A stretch of 64,000 bases of DNA from Nocardioides allogilvus (GTDB lineage Bacteria; Actinomycetota; Actinomycetes; Propionibacteriales; Nocardioidaceae): the NCBI RefSeq assembly GCF_003047285.1, contig NZ_PZYX01000014.1:1-64000 (forward strand). The letters are read 5' to 3'. The position numbers and the translations under genes are program-made. Numbering within the stretch: the stretch's first letter is position 1; every line of letters starts with the position of its first letter. Below are positions 51,166-60,867 of this stretch, in pieces. The notes beneath the pieces were generated by a model. That model saw nothing but the letters and a program-made list of their open reading frames with translations, was not told where the DNA came from and did not search any database.

Positions 51166-54100
51166 ATGGCAGTCCACGTCCACGTCGCCGAGCGCACCGA
51201 CGCCCTGGCTGATGCCCTGGCGGCGTTGCTCGCGACCCCGCTGGCGGATCCCTTCGCCCGCGAGGTGGTCGTGGTGCCGGCGCGCGGCGTGGAGCGGTGG
51301 TTGACCCAGCGGCTCTCGCACCGGCTCGGGGTGGGGCCGCGGGCCGGTGACGGCGTGTGCGCGGGCGTGGACTTCGTGACGCCCTCCTCGCTGGTCGCGA
51401 TGCTGCTCGACAAGGACACTGAGGACCCGTGGGACCCGGAGCGGCTGGCGTGGCCGTTGCTCGACGTCATCGACTCGGTGATGGGCGAGCCCGGTTTCGG
51501 TGACCTGACGGCCCACCTCGGCGGCGGCGACCCCGACGACGAGCGCAGCACCCGCCGTTATGCCGTCGCCCGGCGACTCGCCGGGCTGTTCGCGTCCTAT
51601 GCCAGCCAGCGACCGACGCTGATCACCGACTGGCGGGCGGGTCGCGACACCGACGGCACGGGCGGCGAGCTCGAGGGCGACCTGCGCTGGCAGGCCGAGC
51701 TCTGGCGACGGCTGATCGCCCGGATCGACGTTCCTCCTCCGGACGTCCGGCTCGCGACCACGCTGGAGCGACTGCGCAGCGGCGGCGCCGACCTCGACCT
51801 GCCGCCCCGGCTCTCGCTGTTCGGCCACACCCGGCTGCCCGAGACCGAGGTCGCGCTCCTCGACGCGCTCGGCGCCCTCCGCGACGTCCACCTCTGGCTG
51901 CCACAGGCCTCCCCGGCGTTGTGGTCGGCCCTCGAGCCGACCGCTCGCGAGGGTCAGGTGCCGAGGTCGGCCGACGACTCCGCCGACCTCGTCGGCCACC
52001 CGCTGCTCGGCTCCCTGGGGCGCGACTCGCGCGAGCTGCGACGCACGCTCGGCGCCGTACCAACAGCGCCCACGTCGGGCACACCCCGACCGCCCGACAC
52101 GCTGCTGGGCTGGCTGCAGTCCGACCTGCGCGCCAACGCCGCCCCCGACCCCGCGACCCGGGCCCGACGCACGGGCGCGGACTCGTCCGTGCAGGTCCAC
52201 GCCTGCCACGGCTCCGCGCGCCAGGTCGACGTGCTGCGCGAGGTGCTCGTCGGGCTGCTCGCCGACGACCCGACCCTCGAGCCCCGCGACATCCTGGTGA
52301 TGTGTCCCGACATCGAGAGCTATGCACCCCTCATCTCGGCCGGGTTCGGGCTCGCCGACATCGCCGAGGGCCAGGGCCACCCGGCCCACCAGCTGCGGGT
52401 GCGGCTCGCGGACCGGGCACTCGGTGCCACCAACCCGTTGCTCGGCGTCGCGGCCCAGCTCGTCGAGCTGGTGCGCGGACGGCTGACCGCGACCCAGGTC
52501 CTCGACCTCGCCGGCTCCGACCCCGTGCGCGCGCGTTTCGGCTTCGGCGACGACGCGCTCGAGCGGATCGCGCAGTGGGTGGGCGAGGCCGGCATCCGGT
52601 GGGGCTACGACGCCGACCACCGCGCCGGGTTCGGGCTCGGCGGACTGTCCGCCAACACCTGGGCCGCCGGCCTCCGCCGGGTGCTGCTGGGAGCCGCGAT
52701 GTCGGGGCTGGACCACCGACAGGTCGCCGGAGCGCTGCCGGTCGACGACGTCAGCGACGGTGACCTCGAGCTGGCCGGCCGGTTCGCGGAGTTCATCGAC
52801 CGGATGCACACGTTCCTGACCGGCGCCGAGGCCGCGCGCACGGTGGCCGACTGGACGGGCGTGCTGGGCGACGGCGTGCACCAGCTGACCGCGACCGCGC
52901 TCGACGACAGCTGGCAGGTCGCACAGTTCGACCGCGAGCTGGCCCGGATCGCGGCCGGAGCGGCCGGCAAGGACACCTTGCTGCGGCAGGCCGACGTCCG
53001 CGCGCTGCTGCAGCAGCGGCTCCGGGGGCGACCGACCCGCTCCAACTTCCGCACCGGCACGCTGACGGTCTGCACGATGGTGCCGATGCGCTCGGTCCCG
53101 CACCGCGTGGTGTGCCTGGTCGGACTCGACGACGGTGTCTTCCCGCGCGCGACCGGGGTCGACGGTGACGACGTGCTGGCGAGACGACCGCGCACCGGTG
53201 AGCGCGACGTGCGCTCGGAGGACCGCCAGCTGCTGCTCGACGCGATCGCCGCGACGACCGAGACCTTGGTGATCACCTACACCGGGCGCGGCGAGCACAA
53301 CGGCGCCGAGCGACCGCCGGCAGTCCCGCTCGGAGAGCTGCTCGACGCCCTCGACCGCACCGCGGCCGAGCCGGTCCGCGACCGCGTGCTCACCCAGCAC
53401 CCGCTCCAGCCCTTCGACGAGGACAACCTCGTCCCCGGCCGGCTGCGCGGCACGCGCCCCTTCACCTTCGACCGCTCCGCCCTCGCCGGCGCCCAGGCTG
53501 CCCGGGGCGAGCGGCTGGTCGTGCGTGAGCTGGTGCCGACGGCGCTGCCGCCCGCCGAGCCGACTCCCGAGGTGGCGCTGGCGGACCTGCAGGACTTCTA
53601 TCGGCACCCGGTGCAGGGCTTCCTGCGCAGGCGGCTGCGGATCACCAAGCCCTACGACGCCGACGCGATCAAGGACGCGATCCCGATCACCCTCGACAAC
53701 CTCGAGCAGTGGGCGGTCGGCGACCAGCTCGCGACGGCGGTGCTCGGCGGGGCCGAGGGTCCCGCCGTCATCGAGGCACTCCGAGCCGGCGGCCAGCTGC
53801 CGCCGGGTCCGCTCGGCGACGGGGTGCTGGAGACGATCAAGACGAAGGCAGGGCCGCTCGTGCTGGCCGCGCGCGGCCTGCAGACGGGTCCGCCCCGCAC
53901 CCTCGACGTTGACATCGACCTCGGTGATCGCCGCGTCACCGGCACCATCGGCGACATCTTCGGCAACAACCTGGTCGCGGTCTCCTTCTCCAACCTCGGC
54001 GCCAAGCACCGGCTGGCCGCGTGGCTCAACGCGCTGGCCCTCGCCGCCGGTCGGCCCGACGAGAACTGGACGATCCACACCATCGGCAAGCACCGCTCCG

Positions 54101-54534
54101 GCGGACAGGTCGCGATGGTCAGGCCGCTCGCCGAGCACGACGCCCGCGCGTGGCTGCGCGACCTCGTCGCCCTGCACGAGGCCGGGCTGCGCGAGCCGCT
54201 GCCGCTTCCGGTCAAGACGTCGCTGGCCTGGACCGAGGAGTTCCGCCGCACCCAGGGCGGCAGCGACGGCGACCCCGACGCGCGGGGCCGCGCCGAGTGG
54301 ACGACACCGCGCTTCAACGACTCCGGCTTCCCCAAGGAGGACGCCGACGCCTGGCACGTGCGCGCCTTCGGCGAGCACGCCGACTACGACCTGCTCGCCG
54401 CGCCGCTGCGGGCGGGAGAGGACGGCCCCGCCCCCCACCGGCTGGGTCACTTCTCGTGGCGGCTGTGGAGCCCGCTGATCGGCGACGACTCCCCCACCGG
54501 CCGCCCCGGCAACGAACAGATCCGGGGCATCTGA
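51166..54534 (+). CDS. recC: Exodeoxyribonuclease V gamma subunit RecC
   Basis: 1122 residues. RecC is the scanning subunit of RecBCD and recognises Chi-type sequences. It keeps a defunct helicase fold; segments include VVVVPARGVERWLTQRLSHRLG at the start, LDLPPRLSLFGHTRLPETE, PRDILVMCPDIESYAPLI and TVCTMVPMRSVPHRVVCLVGLDDGVFPR. The C-terminal nuclease-like fold segment follows (TGTIGDIFGNNLVAVSFS). It ends at a TGATG overlap with recB. First gene of a recC-recB-recD operon. Confidence 0.95.
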   Translation: MAVHVHVAERTDALADALAALLATPLADPFAREVVVVPARGVERWLTQRLSHRLGVGPRAGDGVCAGVDFVTPSSLVAMLLDKDTEDPWDPERLAWPLLDVIDSVMGEPGFGDLTAHLGGGDPDDERSTRRYAVARRLAGLFASYASQRPTLITDWRAGRDTDGTGGELEGDLRWQAELWRRLIARIDVPPPDVRLATTLERLRSGGADLDLPPRLSLFGHTRLPETEVALLDALGALRDVHLWLPQASPALWSALEPTAREGQVPRSADDSADLVGHPLLGSLGRDSRELRRTLGAVPTAPTSGTPRPPDTLLGWLQSDLRANAAPDPATRARRTGADSSVQVHACHGSARQVDVLREVLVGLLADDPTLEPRDILVMCPDIESYAPLISAGFGLADIAEGQGHPAHQLRVRLADRALGATNPLLGVAAQLVELVRGRLTATQVLDLAGSDPVRARFGFGDDALERIAQWVGEAGIRWGYDADHRAGFGLGGLSANTWAAGLRRVLLGAAMSGLDHRQVAGALPVDDVSDGDLELAGRFAEFIDRMHTFLTGAEAARTVADWTGVLGDGVHQLTATALDDSWQVAQFDRELARIAAGAAGKDTLLRQADVRALLQQRLRGRPTRSNFRTGTLTVCTMVPMRSVPHRVVCLVGLDDGVFPRATGVDGDDVLARRPRTGERDVRSEDRQLLLDAIAATTETLVITYTGRGEHNGAERPPAVPLGELLDALDRTAAEPVRDRVLTQHPLQPFDEDNLVPGRLRGTRPFTFDRSALAGAQAARGERLVVRELVPTALPPAEPTPEVALADLQDFYRHPVQGFLRRRLRITKPYDADAIKDAIPITLDNLEQWAVGDQLATAVLGGAEGPAVIEALRAGGQLPPGPLGDGVLETIKTKAGPLVLAARGLQTGPPRTLDVDIDLGDRRVTGTIGDIFGNNLVAVSFSNLGAKHRLAAWLNALALAAGRPDENWTIHTIGKHRSGGQVAMVRPLAEHDARAWLRDLVALHEAGLREPLPLPVKTSLAWTEEFRRTQGGSDGDPDARGRAEWTTPRFNDSGFPKEDADAWHVRAFGEHADYDLLAAPLRAGEDGPAPHRLGHFSWRLWSPLIGDDSPTGRPGNEQIRGI

Positions 54535-57500
54535 TGGAGACCTTCGACATCACCCGCGACCTCGAGCCCGGCATCACCCTGCTCGAGGCGAGTGCCGGCA
54601 CCGGCAAGACCTGGACGATCGCAGCCCTCGTGACCAAGCACGTCGCCGAGGGCCGGGTCGCGCTCGACGAGATGCTCGTCGTCACCTTCACCCGAGCCGC
54701 CAGCCAGGAGCTGCGCGAGCGGGTGCGCGCCCAGCTCGACGAGGCCGTGCAGGTGCTCGCCGACCCGGCGTCGCGCGAGTCCGGCAACCGCCTTCACGAC
54801 TGGCTGCTGGGAGCCGACGCGGCCGAGGTCGCGCAGCGGCTGCGCCGGCTCACCGCCGCACTGGTCTCCTTCGACGAGGCCACCATCGCCACCATCCACC
54901 AGTTCTGCCAGCTCGTCCTGCGCAGCCTGGGCGTCGCCGGCGACACCGACTCCGGCGCCACCCTGGTCGAGGACCTCGAGCAGCTCACCTCCGAGGTCGT
55001 CGACGACCTCTACCTCGCCCGCTTCGGCAAGGAGGAGAAGCCGCCGTGGAGCCGCACCGAGGCGCTGGCGCTCGCCCGCGAGGTGGTCGGTGACCCGCGC
55101 GCGGTGATCGAGCCGGTGGCGGTGCTGACCGAGGCGCCCGACTCACCGGCGGCGATACGCGTGCGGTTCGCGACCGAGGTGCTCGACGAGGTCGAGCGCC
55201 GCAAGCGCCGGCTCGGCGTGCTCAGCTACGACGACCTCCTCAGCCAGCTCGCCGACGCCCTCACCGAGCTCGACGCCCCGGCCCGCGCGCGCATGCGCCG
55301 GCGCTGGAAGTTCGTGCTGATCGACGAGTTCCAGGACACCGACCCGGTGCAGTGGCAGGTCTTCCAGCGGGCCTTCGCCGACTCGACCACGATGGTGCTG
55401 ATCGGCGACCCCAAGCAGGCGATCTATGCCTTCCGCGGCGGCGACATCGTCACCTACCTCGCCGCGGCCGACGCCGCGCGCACCACCCAGACGCTGGGCG
55501 TCAACTGGCGCTCCGACCAGCCGCTGCTCGACGGGCTCCAGGCCCTGCTCGAGGGCGCGACCCTCGGCGACCCGCGCATCGCCGTACACCCCGTGACGGC
55601 GAACTATCGCGAGTCGCGCCTGTCCGGTGCGGGCGCGCCGTTCCGGCTCCGGGTCGTACGCCGCCAGGAGCTCGGCAAGGGGCCGCGGTCCAAGCCCCCG
55701 GTGGCCGTGTGGCGCGAGCACGTCATCACCGACGCGGCCCACGACATCAAACGGTTGATCCAGAGCGGCGCGACCTTCGAGGGCCGGGCGCTGGCGCCCG
55801 GCGACATCGCCGTGCTGGCCGCGCGACGCAGCGAGCTCGAGGCGACGCAGGAGGCGCTCGCCGTCGTCGGCGTGCCGTCGGTCATCAACGCGGGCGGCTC
55901 GGTGTTCCACACGCCCGCGGCCGCCGAGTGGGTGACCTTGCTGGAGGCGCTGGAGCAGCCCCACCGCGCCGACCGGGTCCGGGCCGCCGCGCTGACCTCG
56001 TTCTTCGGCTACTCCGCGGCCGCGCTCGACGCCGGCGGCGACCAGCTCACCGACTCGCTGGCCGAGCGCGTCCGTACCCTCACCGACGTCTTCACCACCC
56101 GTGGCGTCGCCGCCGTCCTCGAGGTCACCGTCGTCGCCGGCCTCACCGCGCGGGTGCTGGGACGCGTCGGCGGCGAGCGCACCCTGACCGACATCCGCCA
56201 CATCGGCGAGGCGCTCCACCGCGTCAGCGTCGAGGACCGGCTCGGCATCGTCGGTGTCCTCGGGTGGCTGCGCGAGCAGGTCGCCGACGATAAGGTCGAG
56301 GTCGCCTCCGAGCGCACCCGCCGACTCGACTCCGATGCCGCGGCGGTCCAGCTCGTGACGATCCACGGCAGCAAGGGCCTGCAATATCCCGTCGTCTACC
56401 TCCCGACTCTGTGGAACCGCTATGTCGGCAACGACCCGGAGATCCCGCTCTTCCACGACGACGAGGGCCGGCGCTGCCGCGACGTCGGTGGCCGCAGCCC
56501 CTTCCACCGCCACTCGGTGGCCCGCCACTGGCGCGAGGACGCCGGTGAGTCGCTGCGGCTGCTCTACGTCGCGCTGACGCGGGCCCAGTCGCAGGTCGTC
56601 GCGTGGTACGCCGCGGCCGAGCGCAACACCCCGGCGTCCCCGTTGCACCGGATGCTCTTCGGGCGCCGGCCGCAGGGAGTGGCCGTGCCCGACGAGCAGG
56701 CCCTGGTCGCCGAGGACCGGTTGCTGGAGATCCTGGGGCACTGGCAGGCCGCCGGCGGCCCGGCGGTCGAGCTCGCCGCACTGACCCCGCCCGACCCGAC
56801 GCCGCTGGAGCGGTCCACCGAGCCGCTCGCCGTGCGCACGTTCACCCGCATCGTCGACACCGCGTGGCGCCGTACGTCCTATTCGTCGTTGTCGGCCGCG
56901 GGCGCTGCCCACAGCGATGCGGGCACCTGGTCCGAGCCGCTGTCCGAGCCCGAGGACCCGCCCGAGCTGGGCGACGCCTTCCTGCTGACCGAGGCCGCAC
57001 CGCCGCCCGACGTGGAGACCGCGGCGGTGCCCTCGCCGATGGCCGACCTGCCCGTGGGCGCGACGTTCGGCTCCCTCGTGCACGCGGTGCTCGAGCACGC
57101 CGACCCGGCGGCGTCCGACTTCCGTGCCGAGCTGCTCGCCCACATCAGCGAGCAGCTCGTGTGGTGGCCGGTCGACCTCGATGCCGAGGCGCTCGCCGAC
57201 GCCCTGGCGGCCGTCTGCTCGAGCCCGCTCGGTCCGCTGGCCGACGACCTGACGCTGCTCGACCTGCGACTCCCCGACCGGCTGCGGGAGCTCGACTTCG
57301 AGCTGCCGCTCGCCGGCGGGGACGACGCGGCCTACCCCACCGTCCCGGTGCGGCTCGGCGACCTCGCCCCCTTGCTGCGTCGACACCTGCCTCTGGGCGA
57401 TCCGGTGCTCTCCTACGCCGACACCCTCGACGGCGACCCCGACCTCGCCGACCAGGAGCTGCGGGGCTACCTCACCGGCTCGATCGACGTGGTGCTGCGG

Positions 57501-57872
57501 GTGGCGGGCCGCTTCCTGACCGTCGACTACAAGACCAACTGGCTGGGCGACCTGGACGCGCCGCTGACCGCCCACGACTACCGTCCGGCGGTGCTCGACG
57601 ACGCGATGGGCCACTCCGACTACCCGTTGCAGGCACTCCTCTACACCGTGGTGCTGCACCGCTTCCTGCGCTGGCGGCTGGCCGACTACGACCCGGCGAC
57701 CCACCTCGGTGGCGTGCTCTACCTCTACCTCCGCGGCATGTGCGGTCCGGACACCCCGCGCATCGACGGGGCACCCTGCGGCGTCTTCGCCTGGCGCCCA
57801 CCCTTGGCTCTGGTGGAGGCCATGTCCGCCCTGCTGGACGGTGCCGACGAGCGAACGGGGGCACGCGCATGA
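54534..57872 (+). CDS. recB: Exodeoxyribonuclease V beta subunit RecB
   Basis: 1112 residues from ATG 54534 overlapping the recC stop by one base. A UvrD-type helicase with Walker A LLEASAGTGKTWTI, motif Ia FTRAASQELRERV, Walker B FVLIDEFQDTDPVQW, VLIGDPKQAIYAFRGGD and late motif LLYVALTRAQSQ. The C-terminal RecB nuclease has the GSIDVVLRV and TVDYKTNWLG motif near residue 998. It provides 3'-5' helicase and nuclease activity of RecBCD. Complete, with no frameshift. Confidence 0.96.
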   Translation: METFDITRDLEPGITLLEASAGTGKTWTIAALVTKHVAEGRVALDEMLVVTFTRAASQELRERVRAQLDEAVQVLADPASRESGNRLHDWLLGADAAEVAQRLRRLTAALVSFDEATIATIHQFCQLVLRSLGVAGDTDSGATLVEDLEQLTSEVVDDLYLARFGKEEKPPWSRTEALALAREVVGDPRAVIEPVAVLTEAPDSPAAIRVRFATEVLDEVERRKRRLGVLSYDDLLSQLADALTELDAPARARMRRRWKFVLIDEFQDTDPVQWQVFQRAFADSTTMVLIGDPKQAIYAFRGGDIVTYLAAADAARTTQTLGVNWRSDQPLLDGLQALLEGATLGDPRIAVHPVTANYRESRLSGAGAPFRLRVVRRQELGKGPRSKPPVAVWREHVITDAAHDIKRLIQSGATFEGRALAPGDIAVLAARRSELEATQEALAVVGVPSVINAGGSVFHTPAAAEWVTLLEALEQPHRADRVRAAALTSFFGYSAAALDAGGDQLTDSLAERVRTLTDVFTTRGVAAVLEVTVVAGLTARVLGRVGGERTLTDIRHIGEALHRVSVEDRLGIVGVLGWLREQVADDKVEVASERTRRLDSDAAAVQLVTIHGSKGLQYPVVYLPTLWNRYVGNDPEIPLFHDDEGRRCRDVGGRSPFHRHSVARHWREDAGESLRLLYVALTRAQSQVVAWYAAAERNTPASPLHRMLFGRRPQGVAVPDEQALVAEDRLLEILGHWQAAGGPAVELAALTPPDPTPLERSTEPLAVRTFTRIVDTAWRRTSYSSLSAAGAAHSDAGTWSEPLSEPEDPPELGDAFLLTEAAPPPDVETAAVPSPMADLPVGATFGSLVHAVLEHADPAASDFRAELLAHISEQLVWWPVDLDAEALADALAAVCSSPLGPLADDLTLLDLRLPDRLRELDFELPLAGGDDAAYPTVPVRLGDLAPLLRRHLPLGDPVLSYADTLDGDPDLADQELRGYLTGSIDVVLRVAGRFLTVDYKTNWLGDLDAPLTAHDYRPAVLDDAMGHSDYPLQALLYTVVLHRFLRWRLADYDPATHLGGVLYLYLRGMCGPDTPRIDGAPCGVFAWRPPLALVEAMSALLDGADERTGARA

Positions 57873-59644
57873 GCGATCTCTTCGAGCCGGTCGATGCCCA
57901 CGACCGGGACCTGGCGCTGAACGCCCCACCGGTGTTGGCCGCGGTCAACGCGGCCGGCCTGATCACCGCGGCCGACGTGCACATCGCGACCACCCTGGGC
58001 CAGCTCGGCGGCGAGCACGACCAGGACGTCCTGCTCGCGATCGCACTGACGTCGCGGGCCGTCCGGCACGGCTCGGTGTGCCTGGGTCTCGCCGACGTCG
58101 CCACCCAGCTCGGCGACCTCGACCTGGCCTGGCCCGCCATCGACTCGTGGTCGGCGGCGATCGAGCGGAGCCCGCTGCTGGGCCTCGGTGTGCTGCACTG
58201 GGAGCACGGCCTGCTCTACCTCGACCGCTACCACGAGCAGGAGACCCAGGTCCTCGACGACCTGATGGCCCGGGCCGCATCGACCCCGCCGACGGATCCT
58301 GCCCTGCTGGCCGCGTCCTTGGCCCGGGTCTTCCCGGACGAGGGCTATGCCGAGCAGCGCGCCGCCTGCCTGCACGCAGGCAGTCACTGGACGACGGTCA
58401 TCACCGGCGGCCCGGGCACCGGCAAGACGACCGCCGTGGCCGGGCTGCTGGTCGCCCTGCACGAGCAGGCCGAGGCGCGCGGCGAACACCTGCGGATCGC
58501 GATGGCGGCCCCGACCGGCAAGGCCGCCGCCCGCCTGGAGCAGGCCGTGCGCAACAACGCCGGCGACTTCAACGAGACCGACCGGGCCCGGCTGGCGGGG
58601 GTCACCGCGATGACCCTGCACCGCCTGCTGCGCCCCCACCCGGGCAACCGCACCCGCTTCCGCCACCACCGCGGCAACCGGCTCCCCCACGACCTCGTCG
58701 TCGTCGACGAGACCTCGATGGTCTCGCTGACCATGATGGCGCGGCTGCTCGAAGCCGTGCGCCCCGACGCCCGGCTGGTCTTCGTCGGCGACCCCGACCA
58801 GCTCTCCTCGGTCGACGCCGGCGCGGTGCTGACCGATCTCGTCCGCGGCTACGACGGTCGCCCGGACACCCCGGTCGCGGCGTTGCGCACCGCCCACCGC
58901 TACGGCGAGGAGATCGGTGCACTGGCCGAGGCGCTGCGCCTCGGTGACGCCGACGCCGCGATCGAGGCGCTCCGCGCTGGCCACGACCAGGTCGAGTGGG
59001 TCACCGATCCCGATCCAGCCTCGGCGATCCGCGCGACGGCGCTGCCGGCGGCCCTCGCCGTACGCGACGCAGCCGCCGCAGGCGACGGAGCCAAGGCGCT
59101 CTCTGCTCTCGACCGCCACCGGTTGCTCTGCGCGCACCGCGACGGCCCCTTCGGCGTGCGCCACTGGAACCGGCGGATCGAGCAGTGGCTGACCCAGGAG
59201 ACCGGTGACCCGCTCTACGAGTCGGCCTACCTCGGGCGGCCGGTGCTGGTGACCGCCAACGACTACACCCTGGGCATCTACAACGGGGACACCGGCGTCG
59301 TCGTCGACACCCCCGCCGGTCGCCGGGTGGCGATCGAGACGAGCACCGGTGCGCTCGACCTCGCACCGTCGCGGCTCGGCGACGTGGAGACGCTGCACGC
59401 CATGACGATCCACAAGAGCCAGGGCAGCCAGGCCGACGTCGTGACCGTGCTGCTGCCCGACGAGGAGTCGCGACTGCTCACCCGCGAGCTGTTCTACACC
59501 GCCGTCACGCGGGCGCGCAGCAAGGTCCGCGTCATCGGCTCCGAGTCCGCGGTCCGCGCCGCCATCGGCCGCCAGGCCCAGCGAGCCAGCGGCCTGCGGG
59601 CCCGTCTCGCAGATGGAAACACCGGTGCAACACCCCGCGGCTAG
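57869..59644 (+). CDS. recD: Exodeoxyribonuclease V alpha subunit RecD
   Basis: 591 residues from ATG 57869 overlapping the recB stop by ATGA. SF1B helicase: Walker A TGGPGTGKTTAVA (about 175-187), MAAPTGKAAARLEQAV, Walker B DLVVVDETSMVSL, FVGDPDQLSSVDAG, IHKSQGSQADVVTVLLP and ELFYTAVTRARSKV. It is the 5'-3' helicase of RecBCD. The N-terminal region (LNAPPVLAAVNAAGLITAADVHIA) is the usual helical domain contacting RecBC. Confidence 0.96.
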   Translation: MSDLFEPVDAHDRDLALNAPPVLAAVNAAGLITAADVHIATTLGQLGGEHDQDVLLAIALTSRAVRHGSVCLGLADVATQLGDLDLAWPAIDSWSAAIERSPLLGLGVLHWEHGLLYLDRYHEQETQVLDDLMARAASTPPTDPALLAASLARVFPDEGYAEQRAACLHAGSHWTTVITGGPGTGKTTAVAGLLVALHEQAEARGEHLRIAMAAPTGKAAARLEQAVRNNAGDFNETDRARLAGVTAMTLHRLLRPHPGNRTRFRHHRGNRLPHDLVVVDETSMVSLTMMARLLEAVRPDARLVFVGDPDQLSSVDAGAVLTDLVRGYDGRPDTPVAALRTAHRYGEEIGALAEALRLGDADAAIEALRAGHDQVEWVTDPDPASAIRATALPAALAVRDAAAAGDGAKALSALDRHRLLCAHRDGPFGVRHWNRRIEQWLTQETGDPLYESAYLGRPVLVTANDYTLGIYNGDTGVVVDTPAGRRVAIETSTGALDLAPSRLGDVETLHAMTIHKSQGSQADVVTVLLPDEESRLLTRELFYTAVTRARSKVRVIGSESAVRAAIGRQAQRASGLRARLADGNTGATPRG

Positions 59645-59653
59645 CCTGTCGGG

Positions 59654-60253
59654 GTGCCCTTCCTCCTGAGACTCGCCCTGCCCGACGTGCCCGGCTCGCT
59701 GGGGCGCGTCGCGACCGCGATCGGCCAGGCAGGTGGCGACATCGACGCGATCGAGATTGTCGAGAAGGACGGCGACGGCACCGCGGTCGACGACGTGCTG
59801 CTCGAGATGGCGCCGGGCGCCATGCCCGACTCGGTCGTCTCCGCGTGCAACGCCCTCGAGGGCGTGGAGGTGCTCTGGATCAGCCGGTACGCCGCTGGCG
59901 GCAACCTGTTCCTGGACCTCGAGGTGGTCGAGGAGCTGACCGCCCACCCGACCGAGGCACTCGACCGCGTCATCGACCTGCTCCCGATCACCTTCCGCGT
60001 CGACTGGGCGGTGCGCGTCGGTCGCGACGGCGCTGTCGGGCGCAGCACCGAGGCTGCCCCCGCGGAGATCGCGTGGGTCGACATCCAGCGGCCCTCACGG
60101 CTCCCCGACGACGACGTGACGGTGCTGTGCGGCGCACCCCTCGGCCCCGACCTGATCGTGCTCGGACGCCGGGGCGGACCCGAGTTCCTGGACTCCGAGC
60201 TGGCGCGCCTGGGCCACCTGCTCGGGCTCGCGCGCTCGATCAACCGCGCCTGA
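59654..60253 (+). CDS. ACT-domain amino-acid-binding protein
   Basis: 199 residues from GTG 59654. The N-terminal ACT domain is LLRLALPDVPGSLGRVATAIGQAGGDIDAIEIVEKDG. A second, less regular ACT-like half follows (SVVSACNALEGVEVLW). The C-terminal 100 residues (ITFRVDWAVRVGRDG, DDDVTVLCGAPLGPDLIVLGRRGGPEFLDSELARL) resemble small effector-binding domains. ACT proteins sense amino acids. No enzyme domain is attached, so the target is unknown. It follows recD by 9 bases. Confidence 0.8.
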   Translation: MPFLLRLALPDVPGSLGRVATAIGQAGGDIDAIEIVEKDGDGTAVDDVLLEMAPGAMPDSVVSACNALEGVEVLWISRYAAGGNLFLDLEVVEELTAHPTEALDRVIDLLPITFRVDWAVRVGRDGAVGRSTEAAPAEIAWVDIQRPSRLPDDDVTVLCGAPLGPDLIVLGRRGGPEFLDSELARLGHLLGLARSINRA

Positions 60254-60370
60254 TCACCTGCGTCAGCCGCTCGCCGCTCGCCCTTGGCGGTGCAACAGCA
60301 ACCGTTCCGAGCCCCGCGAACGGTTGCAAACCCACCGCCCGAACGTGAGCACGCTCCAGCAGGCGACGCC

Positions 60371-60811
60371 TCAGGCGCGCTCGAGCAGGAACAGCGGGAT
60401 CTCGCGGTCCGTCTTCTCCTGGTAGGACGCATAGGTCGGCCAGGTCGCCACGGCGAGCTCCCACCAGTCCGCGCGCTCCGCGCCCTCGAGCAGTCGGGCC
60501 GTGTAGGTGTGCTTCTCGGCCTTGTCCTGCACCTCGACCTCGGGGTGCGCGACGAAGTTGGCGTACCACTCCGGGTTCTCGGGGGCACCGCCCTTCGAGG
60601 CGACCGCGAGGTAGGCGCCGTCGCGCTCCACGCGCATCACGGGGTTCTTGCGGAGGTCGCCGCTCTTGCGGCCGACCGAGGTCACGACGACGATCGGGTA
60701 GTCGGTCCCGGGGAGGGTGCCGCCCTTCTCGCCGTTGCTGACCTCGTACTCCTCGACGTTCTTGCGGACCCACTCGGTCGCGCTGGGAACATAGGTTCCG
60801 TTGAGTGCCAT
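60371..60811 (-). CDS. F420H2-dependent quinone reductase-like protein (Ddn/nitroreductase family)
   Basis: 146 residues from ATG 60811. The split-barrel pattern of the deazaflavin-dependent Ddn family is clear: VSNGEKGGTLPGTDYPIVVVTSVGRKSGDLRKNPVMRV, then YLAVASKGGAPENPEWYANFVAHPEVEVQ and TWPTYASYQEKTDREIPLFLLE. These reduce quinones or nitro compounds with F420H2 and may protect against oxidative stress. A second F420 protein lies at 47867. Confidence 0.92.
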   Translation of the reverse strand: MALNGTYVPSATEWVRKNVEEYEVSNGEKGGTLPGTDYPIVVVTSVGRKSGDLRKNPVMRVERDGAYLAVASKGGAPENPEWYANFVAHPEVEVQDKAEKHTYTARLLEGAERADWWELAVATWPTYASYQEKTDREIPLFLLERA

Positions 60812-60867
60812 GACCACCACAACACCACCCCGGCCGGGGCCATTCCGGCCCGACTACGCTCCCGCCC

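Noticed and set aside
55143..57929. A 928-codon minus-strand open frame across recB
   Set aside because: It is antisense to a complete RecB with all helicase and nuclease motifs. The composition (Arg, Val, Gly, His) is that of a shadow frame.
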